Below are positions 15,325 to 23,199 of a stretch of 37,835 bases of DNA, in pieces (position 1 is the stretch's first letter; the number at the start of each line of letters is the position of its first letter). The position numbers and the translations under genes were made by a program. The notes under the pieces are model-generated. The model was given only the letters and a program-made list of their open reading frames with translations, did not search any database and was not told where the DNA came from. The stretch comes from Parvibaculaceae bacterium. Its GTDB lineage: Bacteria; Pseudomonadota; Alphaproteobacteria; Parvibaculales; Parvibaculaceae. The stretch lies in assembly GCA_029209985.1 (NCBI GenBank), contig JARGNZ010000001.1, positions 129,982 to 167,816 on the forward strand, read 5' to 3'.

Positions 15325-15414
15325 TCTGGCGTGATAGTTAATCTCGAATTAACTCCGTTTCTGTTAGGCTTTTCAAGGTGTCGCGTTTCAGATGGGTAGC
15401 CTTCTGGCGTGATA
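15325..15414. repeat. 12-bp direct repeat flanking the CtrA box of the MotB-like operon
   Basis: TCTGGCGTGATA occurs at 15325-15336 and again at 15403-15414, 78 bases apart, within the 173-base gap before the MotB-like gene. The first copy runs straight into the CtrA box. A second regulator's binding sites or a chance duplication are both possible. Confidence 0.45.
15338..15352 (+). promoter_or_regulatory. CtrA box upstream of the MotB-like operon
   Basis: TTAA-TCTCGAA-TTAA, a perfect TTAA-N7-TTAA nested in the larger inverted repeat AGTTAAT-CTCGA-ATTAACT. It lies about 92 bp before the GTG start of the first MotB-like gene, implying that the last three genes of the block have their own cell-cycle-linked promoter besides read-through from fliL. 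Confidence 0.65.
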
Positions 15415-15443
15415 CGATGGGATGGGTGAGAGAGGCGTAATCT

Positions 15444-16166
15444 GTGGAACAGGTGCCGCCCCTAGGTGTGGGGCAACAAAACGGACAGGGTGGACCTATT
15501 CGCAACGCTTTACGGAGTGCGCGGATGGGTGAGGCTGTGTCTGGCCTGCAGGGCGCGCGCGGTTTTACACACTCCATTCACATGCAGCAATTATCGCTGT
15601 TTTTGCTTCTTTTTACCTTCTTTGTGGTTTTGACCGCTAAGGCTGACTTCGATGTTGGGCGCACGGGGGCTGTTTTGGGCAGTGTCCAGCTCGCTTTTGG
15701 GGGAGAGGTCGGTTCGGTTGTGTCGCAAGAGGGGGCCGCGTATCAGGATCCGGCTTTTGCACCGGAAGATATTTTGCCACTTGATCCACTCTTTGAAAAA
15801 GAGCTGGAAGTTGTTTTTGCCGAAGCCAAAAACTTAGGGGGCACCGCACAAAATAGTCGGCGTCCTGAAATTGAGTTGTCGTCTCAAATGCTCTATCTGT
15901 CTGGTTCAGCGGCTCTGTTGCCTCAGAGTGATGGCTTTGTGAACGAGATTGCCAAGGTGTTGGCAGAACGCCAGACAGTGCAGCGGCAAATTTCTATTCT
16001 GGTCAAAGCATCTAGCCCAACTTTGGCATTGTCACGGGTACGCTCATTGTCCCGTGCGCTTGTGCAAGCAGGAGCCCCGGTTGACGGGGTGGTGAGTGAA
16101 GTGTCTCCAGAGAATGGAGATGTAATCTCTTTGCGCTTGTTTCGGATAAAGGGGACGCGTGCATGA
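15444..16166 (+). CDS. MotB-like membrane protein lacking the proton-binding aspartate
   Basis: 240 residues from a GTG start, with AGAGG eight bases upstream. A single membrane helix lies at about 47-65 (MQQLSLFLLLFTFFVVLTA), preceded by an N-terminal cytoplasmic stretch. The periplasmic part ends in a weak OmpA/MotB-like domain (about 130-235: LYLSGSAALLPQSDGFVNEIAKVLAERQTVQRQISILVKAS, then a region of LSRVRSLSRALVQAG type). MotB needs an Asp in its helix to carry protons or sodium ions; here there is no acidic residue between 30 and 68. It is therefore unlikely to conduct ions by itself. It overlaps the second MotB-like gene as ATGA. The relation to MotB rests on topology and the tandem partner more than on strong identity. 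Confidence 0.65.
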   Translation: MEQVPPLGVGQQNGQGGPIRNALRSARMGEAVSGLQGARGFTHSIHMQQLSLFLLLFTFFVVLTAKADFDVGRTGAVLGSVQLAFGGEVGSVVSQEGAAYQDPAFAPEDILPLDPLFEKELEVVFAEAKNLGGTAQNSRRPEIELSSQMLYLSGSAALLPQSDGFVNEIAKVLAERQTVQRQISILVKASSPTLALSRVRSLSRALVQAGAPVDGVVSEVSPENGDVISLRLFRIKGTRA

Positions 16167-16873
16167 CCTTGTCTCCTCTCTTGACCAAACGACCTTTGGC
16201 GCTTCCGACTGATGGCGGCGAGGAGGTGGAAGCTGCCACACCGTTGTGGCTGGTTACTTTCGCTGATTTGATGGGCATCTTAGTGGTCTTTTTCGTTTTG
16301 ATTTTTTCTATGTCAAAACCAGAAGGCAGTTCTTGGTCATCGATCTTTCCAAACTCTTTGATGGGGACATCTGTTCAAGCGCAAAAACTGCTGCTGGCAG
16401 AGGGAAAGTCCGATACAAAAAGTTTACAGCCACAGTCCAAAGCTAGTTTGGACTTGGGGTATTTAGCTCATGTCTTGGCCCAAGGGGGCATCACGACCGG
16501 TGATGACCAAGGACCGATTGGATCCATTGGGTTTAGACCAAGCTACAGAGGTCGCTCTTTACTTCTTTCGAGGTCTGCGACAGGCATGTTTGTTACATTT
16601 ACCGACGAATTGACTTTGCCTGCGTTGACGGCTCTGTCAAACTTCGCGGGTGTGATGGATAATGTGGGTAATCGCTTGTCCGTCGTTATTTCGGTGTCTG
16701 CGGCTGAAAGTGATGAGCCTTGGCGGCTTGGACTTCAGCGCGCGCAGGGTGTGCGTACCTATTTGGAACAAGTTGGGTATGAAGGCGGTGTGACGCTTGT
16801 GACAAAAACAGTTTCAAATGGACAGGGATTGATTGAATTGGTCATTGCGCCACGGCAGGGGACGGATACATGA
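16163..16873 (+). CDS. MotB-like membrane protein with conserved helix aspartate
   Basis: 236 residues. PLWLVTFADLMGILVVFFVLIFSMS at about 27-51 closely follows the MotB helix pattern (W.V.FADLM...FF.L..S), with Asp35 where MotB has its essential ion-binding Asp. The periplasmic part (about 130-236) is a divergent OmpA-like domain: the segment WRLGLQRAQGVRTYLEQVGYEGGVTLVTKTVSNGQG matches the L...RA..V..YL...G region that binds peptidoglycan in MotB and Pal. No MotA is in this window. It may be an alternative stator half or a partner of the preceding protein. Both ends overlap their neighbours as ATGA, so translation of the three genes is coupled. Confidence 0.68.
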   Translation: MTLSPLLTKRPLALPTDGGEEVEAATPLWLVTFADLMGILVVFFVLIFSMSKPEGSSWSSIFPNSLMGTSVQAQKLLLAEGKSDTKSLQPQSKASLDLGYLAHVLAQGGITTGDDQGPIGSIGFRPSYRGRSLLLSRSATGMFVTFTDELTLPALTALSNFAGVMDNVGNRLSVVISVSAAESDEPWRLGLQRAQGVRTYLEQVGYEGGVTLVTKTVSNGQGLIELVIAPRQGTDT

Positions 16874-19800
16874 GACATCTACGTTCTGCTTTTGTGTGGG
16901 TCTCCTTGGTGTTCAGCTTTTCGCTGGTCGCTCCTCTTTCTGTTTGGGCCTCGACGGCTGTGGATACTGTGGCTAGCCAAGAAGAGGGCTATGGACGTAT
17001 TGTTTTTCAATGGCCAACGGTGCCCACAGTTGAGTTGTTGGAAAACCCCGACATGCCTGAACTGCCTGCCCATAATGCTGTGGTTGCTGCCAATGTATTG
17101 GTGTTGACGTTTGATGAGCCTTTCGATGTGGATATGAAAGGTCTGTTGCGTCAAATGCCAAGCTATTTGGCTTTGGTTCGACGGGACCTTGACGGCAAGA
17201 CGTTGCGATTGGCCATGAAGGCTAACTACCAAATCAACACACAAGAAGCGGGTAGTGCTCTCTATCTCGACTTGCTGCCAGCTGATTGGAAGGGGCCTTT
17301 ACCGGGCTTGCCGGAAAAGGTTGTGACAGCACTTGCTGAGCGTGAGGCTGCGTTGCAATTGGCAGCAGAAGAAAAAATTGATTCATTAGAAATTGCCGAA
17401 CCAAACCAGCAACTCGATATGCGGATTGGGGAGCATGAGAACTTTACGCGATTGGTTTTTGATTGGGGACAGCCGGTTCTCTACACAATGGCGCAACGCG
17501 GCACGCGTGCGACGATTACTTTTGACCGGGCCGCAGCCTTGTCTCTGTCTCGACTTCGTGTTGATCCCCCTCGGTTTATCAATACGGCGACCTCTTTTGA
17601 AAAAGATGGGCGGCTTACTGTTTCTATCGGTATGCCCAATGGCGTTGTTGTAAGTGATTTTCGAGAAGACCTTTCCGTTGTGATGGACTTCTCAAATGGC
17701 GGACAAGTTGTGGAAGCTGACCGCCGCGCAAAGTCTGGCAAACCATCGGGCGAAGCGATTGTTAAGCCTGAGAAGGTTGCCTCGAAACCGGCGCAAGCGG
17801 GTCAGGAAGTGAGCGCCTCTCAGGACGCTTCTACGTCTGCCACTGGACCAGATCAAAGTGGCCCCAAAAACATCAAGTCTGCGTCGGTTCTCCCGGATGC
17901 GCCACGACCTGAGGATGTGGCTTCAACAGATGCCGGGGAAATTATTCCAGAGGGGCCGTCTCAAGTTCAAGTTGATGTGCTTGGAACGAGCGTACGTCTG
18001 ACCTTCCCTTGGGCGGAGCGTGTGGGGGCGGCTGTTTTCCAACGGGCAGGCAAGGTTTGGATGGTCTTTGACACAACAGATGGGGTGGACCTTTCTGGTT
18101 TTGATCAAGAGGCGCGCCTTCTTATCGGTGAGCCAGAAGTCATTCCTGTTGATGATGCGACCATTGTTCAGTTCAGCCCTAAAGATAGAGTGTTGCTGAC
18201 GGCGAGTGAGAAGGGCCGCAGTTGGATTGTGACCCTGGGGGATGTGATTGTTGAGCCCATGCGGGCGGTGACATTGAACCGTGGTTGGGCTGAAAATGGC
18301 GAAGCTAAAGTGTCGCTCGACTTACGTGGCCGGGGGCGTGTGCACTGGGTGCGGGACCCGGAAGTGCGCGACGTGCTTGCGATTGTAACGGCCAATGGGC
18401 CGGGGCAAGGGTTGGTGGCCCCGCGTAATTTTGTTGAATTTTCTGCGATGGCCACAACACAAGGTTTGGTCTTTGTGCAATTGGCGGATGACCTTTATGT
18501 CCGTGCTTTGGAAGATGAAGTCATTGTCTCTCGTGGGTCAGGTTTGACGCTATCTGCGGCGAATGCTGCTGAGTACGGCAAGCAGGGGCAACGGGACTTC
18601 AACACGGGTGATCCGGGCAAGATGGATTTTGCCCGGTGGCGTGAAGTGCCGGGGGATGATTTTTTTGAACGTCGCCAATATTACCAAAAAATGCTTGTGG
18701 ACCGGGATGGGGACCCGATCGAAACCACTATTCGGTATGCGCAATTTTTGATGAGCTACGGCCTTGCAAGTGAAACTCTTGCTTTGCTGAGAAGCCTGTC
18801 GCGGAAATATCCAGATGTTTTGATTGAGCCTGCTTTTAAGGCGCTGCGGGGGGTGGCGAGCTTCCAGCGTGGCAACTTAGAAGAGGCGATGACAGATTTA
18901 TCTGAACACGCTTTGTTGCGCGACCCGCATGCTGCTTTGTGGCGGGGGGCATTACATGCTGAATTGGGACAATGGCGCGAAGCGCGTGAGGATTTCGCGC
19001 GGGCAAAAAATACGTTTGAAGAATATGAGCCTAACGAACAAGCGCTGTTCCGCATCCGTGCAGCAGAGGCTGAGCTATCTGCGGGCGACTTGCCTTCTGT
19101 GGCCTATAACCTGAACCAAATTCCAAGCGGCGTTACAAGTGAGCGCTATCAGTTGGAAAAAGAGATGGTGCAGGGGCGTATGTTTGAGGCAGCTAATCGC
19201 ACGGATGAGGCTTTGGAGAAATTTGAACGTGTGATCCAGGCCCATTACAGACCTGTTTCCACGCGTGCACGGTTTGCGAAGGCAAAATTGCAGCACCGAA
19301 ATGGACTGATTGATGACCAAGGACTTGAAGAAGAACTGGAACGATTGAAATTTGCGTGGCGTGGTGATGATTTAGAGCTGGCCATTCTTGAGAATTTGGC
19401 AGAGATGAAGCTGGCGCGCGGGAAAGTTAAAATGGCGCTTAACATGATGCGCAAGGCGGTTAGCCATTATCCTAATACGGACCGGGGGCGCCGCATGGCG
19501 TCTCGGATGACGGAAATTTTTACAGATCTCTTTTTGTCCGGCGGGGCGGACCAAATGGATTCAGTTGAAGCGTTGGCGCTCTATTATGATTTCCGGGAGC
19601 TTACGCCGATTGGGCGGCGCGGGGATGCGATGATCCGTCGATTGGCGGACCGTTTGGTTGATGTTGATTTGTTGGACCAAGCAGGAGAGCTGCTTCAGCA
19701 TCAGGTTGATCATCGGTTGCGCGGTATTGCGCGGGCACAGGTTGCCACAAAGCTTGCGTTGATCCGCTTGATGGACCGACAGCCAGAACAAGCCTTGGCA

Positions 19801-20325
19801 GCTATTCGGAGCAGCCGACAATCTCTTTTGCCGGATGATTTGGCTTTGCAGCGGCGCTTGATGGAAGCGCGGGCTTTGGCGGAGCTGGGTTTGGAAGACC
19901 ATGCTTTGGAGTTGCTTGAAAATCAAGAAGGCAGAGAAGCCCAATTGTTACGGGCGGATGTGTTGTGGAGCTCCCAACAATGGGAACAATCCGGCACCCA
20001 AGTTGAGAGTTTATTAGGACGGGTTTGGGCATCGAATGAGGCCTTATCGGATACAGACCGGGCCTTGGTGATGCGTGCGGCGATTGCATATTCTTTAGCG
20101 GATAATCCGGTGGCACTTGAACGGCTGCGGAAGAAGTATGGCGAGAAGATGCGGGCCAGTGAAGACGGGAATAGCTTTGCTACGGTTACCGAGCCCATCG
20201 AGCGCCAAGGGGTCGAATTTCGTGCTTTAGCGCGTGAGATCGCTGGCGTTGATACGCTCGATCGGTTCATTAACAGCTTCCGTGAGCGGTATGACCTTAA
20301 AGAGGGGGCGACAGCGATTAACTAA
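16870..20325 (+). CDS. Large periplasmic beta-domain/TPR protein of the flagellar operon
   Basis: 1151 residues. A signal peptide ends near SVWA (27). The N-terminal half has repeated AMIN-like beta segments: GRIVFQWPTVPTVELL and VLVLTFDEPFDV (about 42-85), FTRLVFDWGQPVLYTMAQRGTRATITFD (about 190-220) and VRLTFPWAERVGAAVFQRAGKVWMVFDT (about 375-402), with a polar linker around 285-365. From about 617 on it is helical with TPR units, such as YAQFLMSYGLASETLALLRSLSRKYPD and ALWRGALHAELGQWREAREDFARAK. No catalytic motif is visible. The beta-sandwich-plus-TPR layout resembles in form the PflA stator scaffold of epsilonproteobacteria, but I see no evidence of homology. It is the last gene of the block, overlapping the second MotB-like gene by ATGA. 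Confidence 0.75.
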   Translation: MRHLRSAFVWVSLVFSFSLVAPLSVWASTAVDTVASQEEGYGRIVFQWPTVPTVELLENPDMPELPAHNAVVAANVLVLTFDEPFDVDMKGLLRQMPSYLALVRRDLDGKTLRLAMKANYQINTQEAGSALYLDLLPADWKGPLPGLPEKVVTALAEREAALQLAAEEKIDSLEIAEPNQQLDMRIGEHENFTRLVFDWGQPVLYTMAQRGTRATITFDRAAALSLSRLRVDPPRFINTATSFEKDGRLTVSIGMPNGVVVSDFREDLSVVMDFSNGGQVVEADRRAKSGKPSGEAIVKPEKVASKPAQAGQEVSASQDASTSATGPDQSGPKNIKSASVLPDAPRPEDVASTDAGEIIPEGPSQVQVDVLGTSVRLTFPWAERVGAAVFQRAGKVWMVFDTTDGVDLSGFDQEARLLIGEPEVIPVDDATIVQFSPKDRVLLTASEKGRSWIVTLGDVIVEPMRAVTLNRGWAENGEAKVSLDLRGRGRVHWVRDPEVRDVLAIVTANGPGQGLVAPRNFVEFSAMATTQGLVFVQLADDLYVRALEDEVIVSRGSGLTLSAANAAEYGKQGQRDFNTGDPGKMDFARWREVPGDDFFERRQYYQKMLVDRDGDPIETTIRYAQFLMSYGLASETLALLRSLSRKYPDVLIEPAFKALRGVASFQRGNLEEAMTDLSEHALLRDPHAALWRGALHAELGQWREAREDFARAKNTFEEYEPNEQALFRIRAAEAELSAGDLPSVAYNLNQIPSGVTSERYQLEKEMVQGRMFEAANRTDEALEKFERVIQAHYRPVSTRARFAKAKLQHRNGLIDDQGLEEELERLKFAWRGDDLELAILENLAEMKLARGKVKMALNMMRKAVSHYPNTDRGRRMASRMTEIFTDLFLSGGADQMDSVEALALYYDFRELTPIGRRGDAMIRRLADRLVDVDLLDQAGELLQHQVDHRLRGIARAQVATKLALIRLMDRQPEQALAAIRSSRQSLLPDDLALQRRLMEARALAELGLEDHALELLENQEGREAQLLRADVLWSSQQWEQSGTQVESLLGRVWASNEALSDTDRALVMRAAIAYSLADNPVALERLRKKYGEKMRASEDGNSFATVTEPIERQGVEFRALAREIAGVDTLDRFINSFRERYDLKEGATAIN

Positions 20326-20412
20326 ATCGTTTTGTGACAGTGTTCGCGCTTGCAGCCCTCTTAGTTAAAACATAGTCTTTAGCTTGGCTAAATTTCTTTC
20401 AGGGGAAAGACT

Positions 20413-20820
20413 GTGAATTATTTTTTAACTTGCCTTACATCAAAGTATGTAGCGTTTTCGGGTCGTGCTCGGCGGGCTGAATATTGGTACTATACGTTAT
20501 TCCTAATCATAGCTTGGATTCTTGCGTCTGTTGCGGACATGCTCTTGGGGGTCACGATTGACGGACCCAATGGCGTCTCGTCTGGTCTGGGTGCTTTTAC
20601 AATTATTTTGAGCCTCGGCACACTCTTGCCTAGCTTAGGGGTTTTGGTTCGTCGTCTTCATGACACTGACCGGTCTGCATGGTGGTTGCTGCTTTATTTA
20701 ATTCCACTTATCGGGCCTCTTGTCATGTTGGTGTTCTTGGTACTGAAAGGTACAGACGGTGAAAACCAGTATGGTGCCGATCCGATTACCGGTGGTGTCG
20801 ATCAAGAAGTTTTCAAATAG
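20413..20820 (+). CDS. DUF805 family inner membrane protein
   Basis: 135 residues. It starts YFLTCLTSKYVAFSGRARRAEYWYYTLF, the DUF805 signature (F.GRA.R.EYW), followed by membrane helices near 28-46, 60-85 and 95-118, with GVLVRRLHDTDRSAWWLLLYLIPLIGPLVMLVFLVLKGTDGENQYG, also diagnostic. The family is widespread and of unknown function. The start is GTG with AGGGG seven bases upstream. It lies alone between the large TPR protein and the convergent fliP, with an intrinsic terminator after it. Nothing links it to the flagellum except position. Confidence 0.88.
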   Translation: MNYFLTCLTSKYVAFSGRARRAEYWYYTLFLIIAWILASVADMLLGVTIDGPNGVSSGLGAFTIILSLGTLLPSLGVLVRRLHDTDRSAWWLLLYLIPLIGPLVMLVFLVLKGTDGENQYGADPITGGVDQEVFK

Positions 20821-20838
20821 AGATTTAGTTTCTGACAC

Positions 20839-20871
20839 AAAAGCCCGCTAGAGATTTCTAGCGGGCTTTTT
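20839..20871. terminator. Bidirectional terminator between the DUF805 gene and fliP
   Basis: AAAAGCCCGCTAGA pairs with TCTAGCGGGCTTTT around a short ATT-type loop, flanked by A's on the left and T's on the right, so it works on both strands. It lies between the convergent stops at 20820 and 20896. Confidence 0.9.
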
Positions 20872-20895
20872 GCTGCGTCATTGTGTGATGTTTCG

Positions 20896-21636
20896 CTAAA
20901 GGCCGAAGCTTTGGACTAAGCTGCCAGTGATTAAATGCCATCCATCAACAAGCACGAAGAAGATCAGCTTGAAGGGGAGGGAGATCATAATCGGTGGCAG
21001 CATCATCATCCCCATGGACATGAGGATTGAGGCGACAACCATGTCGATGATGATAAAGGGGAGGAAGACGAGGAAACCGATTTCGAATGCGCGTCGTAAC
21101 TCGCTAATCATGAAGGCGGGCACGAGAACGTGTAAGGGCGTCTCTTCAACGGTTTCCGGCATTTCAGCGCGGGCGAGATTGACGAATAACTCCAGATCTT
21201 TGTCGCGCACCTGTGAAAGCATAAAGACCCGGAAGGGAGCGGCAGCGCCATCAAAGGCTTCTGCCATTTCCATTTCTTGGTTCATCATTGGTTTGACGCC
21301 AGCTTCATACGCTTTTTCAAACACAGGCATCATGACAAATGCGGTTAAGAAAAGCGCGAGTGAAATGATGACAGAGTTTGGTGGTGACTGCTGAACGCCC
21401 ATTGCTGTGCGCAAGAGGGACAGCACAATGACGATGCGTACAAATGATGTCACCATGACCAAGATGGACGGTGCCAAGCTCATGACGGTGACGAGCAAAA
21501 TGATTTGCACGACGCGGTCTGTAAGGCCAAAGCCTTCCGCGAAGTTGACTGTAACGCTTTCGGCTAAAGCTGGTGTCGCCACAAGGGACGCCATCATAAA
21601 TAAGGCGGGGGCAATAAGTTTTTTGTAAGAGTTCAT
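20896..21636 (-). CDS. fliP: Flagellar export gate protein FliP
   Basis: 246 residues. A signal-like N-terminus (ALFMMASLVATPALA) precedes the conserved core: LAPSILVMVTSFVRIVIVLSLLRTAMGVQQSPPNSVIISLALFLTAFVMMPVF, then VLVPAFMISELRRAFEIGFLVFLPFIIIDMVVASILMSMGMMMLPPIMISLPFKLIFFVLVDGW. These are the FliP signatures. Five FliP subunits form the core of the export gate with FliQ and FliR. It overlaps fliO by four bases. Confidence 0.97.
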   Translation of the reverse strand: MNSYKKLIAPALFMMASLVATPALAESVTVNFAEGFGLTDRVVQIILLVTVMSLAPSILVMVTSFVRIVIVLSLLRTAMGVQQSPPNSVIISLALFLTAFVMMPVFEKAYEAGVKPMMNQEMEMAEAFDGAAAPFRVFMLSQVRDKDLELFVNLARAEMPETVEETPLHVLVPAFMISELRRAFEIGFLVFLPFIIIDMVVASILMSMGMMMLPPIMISLPFKLIFFVLVDGWHLITGSLVQSFGL

Positions 21637-22043
21637 GATGCCGTCCGTTCGCGAATGAGGCTTACAACACGGTTCATTTGAGCCAGAACTGGCCCCCCAA
21701 TCTCATGGGTGGCTTCTTTCTCACTCGCCCCATTCCCAGCTATTTGTTGGGTAATAGATGTGGTGGGTTGTGCGACAGGTTGCACGGCATCAAACCCACC
21801 TTCAATGGTGATGTCATTATCACCGAGAAGGAGGAGGTGTTCTTTGCCATCACGGCGGATGAGCATGAGCTTGCGCTTTGTGTCGAGATTGAGTGTTTCG
21901 ATCACTGCAAGGCGTTTGTTGTTTTCGGTGGCACCAATCTGTGGTGTCAGACCCATGCGGCGCGCGCCCCATGCGCAGACCAGGATCAATCCAATGATGA
22001 ATCCGAAGGCCGCTACAAAACGAAGATAGTCTGAATACTCCAT
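21633..22043 (-). CDS. fliO: Flagellar biosynthetic protein FliO
   Basis: About 136 residues. One membrane helix (about 8-27, FVAAFGFIIGLILVCAWGARR) leads into RLAVIETLNLDTKRKLMLIRRDGKEHLLLLGDNDITIEGGF, the FliO core. The C-terminal stretch is polar with a final helix (QMNRVVSLIRER). FliO assists assembly of the FliP ring. The ATG at 22043 (MEYSDYLRF) is preferred because relatives start this way; GTG 22079 would add 12 residues and has no ribosome site. The start faces flgB across a shared control region that holds a CtrA box. Confidence 0.88.
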   Translation of the reverse strand: MEYSDYLRFVAAFGFIIGLILVCAWGARRMGLTPQIGATENNKRLAVIETLNLDTKRKLMLIRRDGKEHLLLLGDNDITIEGGFDAVQPVAQPTTSITQQIAGNGASEKEATHEIGGPVLAQMNRVVSLIRERTAS

Positions 22044-22139
22044 CACCCGATGCTCACTTTTTGCCGGGGCAGGGTTCACTTGTTAATGAATCTGCGTCCC
22101 GATTTAGGATTCCCTAGGCACATTTTTCCCCCTACATGT

Positions 22140-22154
22140 TTAAGAAGAAGTTAA
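22140..22154. promoter_or_regulatory. CtrA box between fliO and flgB
   Basis: TTAA-GAAGAAG-TTAA, a perfect TTAA-N7-TTAA in the divergent gap. It is about 100 bp from the fliO start and about 170 bp from flgB, so it could serve either side. A second pair of TTAA half sites with only 4-base spacing lies near 22193-22206, nearer flgB. Confidence 0.65.
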
Positions 22155-22326
22155 ACCTGAGGCATTCCCTCAAAAAACTTGGTGAGTCATTTATTAACTC
22201 GTTAATACAATCTTAGGGCTGAGGGGTCATATTTGCCTACACAGCTACACAAGGATTGCGTGGCCCCTTTACGTTCTTTTGCTCCTGGATGGAAATAGGA
22301 CGATATTTGGTTGAGAGGTTGAGCCC

Positions 22327-22734
22327 ATGGTTGTGAGCGATATCCCCCTTTTTGGGATGATTAAGGACCGGATGCATTGGCTGTCTGAACGCCAAGGGGT
22401 GCTGGCGCAGAACGTCGCGAACGCAGATACACCAGGCTATATTGCGCGCGATCTGAAAGAACTTGATTTTAATACGATGGTTGAGAGCGCCAATATCGGC
22501 AAGATGGGTATGGCGCAAACCCGTGAGGGACATCTTTCTGGTACAGCGGCCGGGACGTCTAGCATGAAGACCGTGCGCAGCCCAGACTCTGAAACATCAC
22601 CAACCGGGAATGCGGTGGTTTTGGAAGAGCAAATGGTCAAAGTCGCAGACACGCAGTTGCAATTTGATACTGCCACCGGGCTTTATTCTAAAAGTATGAA
22701 TATTCTCAAGACGGCATTGGGCACTAATCGTTAA
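22327..22734 (+). CDS. flgB: Flagellar proximal rod protein FlgB
   Basis: 135 residues. DRMHWLSERQGVLAQNVANADTPGYIARDLKELDF is the rod-protein N-terminal signature, and the C-terminal helix EEQMVKVADTQLQFDTATGLYSKSMNILKTALG is typical of FlgB. It forms the innermost rod with FliE. It opens the plus-strand run flgB-flgC-fliE-fliQ-fliR-flhB. A GAGG lies upstream of the ATG. Confidence 0.95.
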   Translation: MVVSDIPLFGMIKDRMHWLSERQGVLAQNVANADTPGYIARDLKELDFNTMVESANIGKMGMAQTREGHLSGTAAGTSSMKTVRSPDSETSPTGNAVVLEEQMVKVADTQLQFDTATGLYSKSMNILKTALGTNR

Positions 22735-22774
22735 GTGCGCGATGGATGAAGCGTGATTTGAAAGGATTGATCTA

Positions 22775-23185
22775 ATGGATTTGATGACATCAATGAACAT
22801 TGCGGTGTCTGGTTTGAAAGCTCAGGGCGGACGCATGCGCGTGATCGCCGAGAATATCGCAAACGTAAACTCCACGGCACAAACACCGGACGGTGATCCG
22901 TATCAGCGTAAGATTGTGACGTTTGAACAGCAGTTAGACAAAGAGCTGGGCGCGACCACGGTTAAGGTTGGGAAGCCAGCTCTCGACAAGTCTGATTTTG
23001 GTAAAAAGTTTATGCCGGAACATCCAGCGGCTGATGAAAATGGCTATGTCAAAACACCTAACGTCAATGGACTGATTGAATCCATGGATATGCGTGAAGC
23101 TCAACGGTCTTATGAGGCCAATCTGAGTGTCATTCAAACATCGCGTAGCATGGTCACACGGACCATCGATTTACTGCGTCGTTAA
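22775..23185 (+). CDS. flgC: Flagellar proximal rod protein FlgC
   Basis: 136 residues. MDLMTSMNIAVSGLKAQGGRMRVIAENIANVNSTAQTPDGDPYQRKIVTFEQ is the standard FlgC start. GYVKTPNVNGLIESMDMREAQRSYEANLSVIQTSRSMVTRTIDLLR is the diagnostic C-terminus. It forms the proximal rod with FlgB and FlgF. AAAGGA lies eight bases before the ATG, and fliE follows after 14 bp. Confidence 0.96.
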   Translation: MDLMTSMNIAVSGLKAQGGRMRVIAENIANVNSTAQTPDGDPYQRKIVTFEQQLDKELGATTVKVGKPALDKSDFGKKFMPEHPAADENGYVKTPNVNGLIESMDMREAQRSYEANLSVIQTSRSMVTRTIDLLRR

Positions 23186-23199
23186 GGGAGCACTAAACA

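Noticed and set aside
22164-22184. Terminator in the fliO-flgB gap
   Set aside because: The 5-bp TGAGG/CCTCA hairpin is followed by A's on the plus strand and has no T run after it on the minus strand.
22193-22206. Second CtrA box near flgB
   Set aside because: Two TTAA half sites are present, but the spacing is 4 bases instead of 7.
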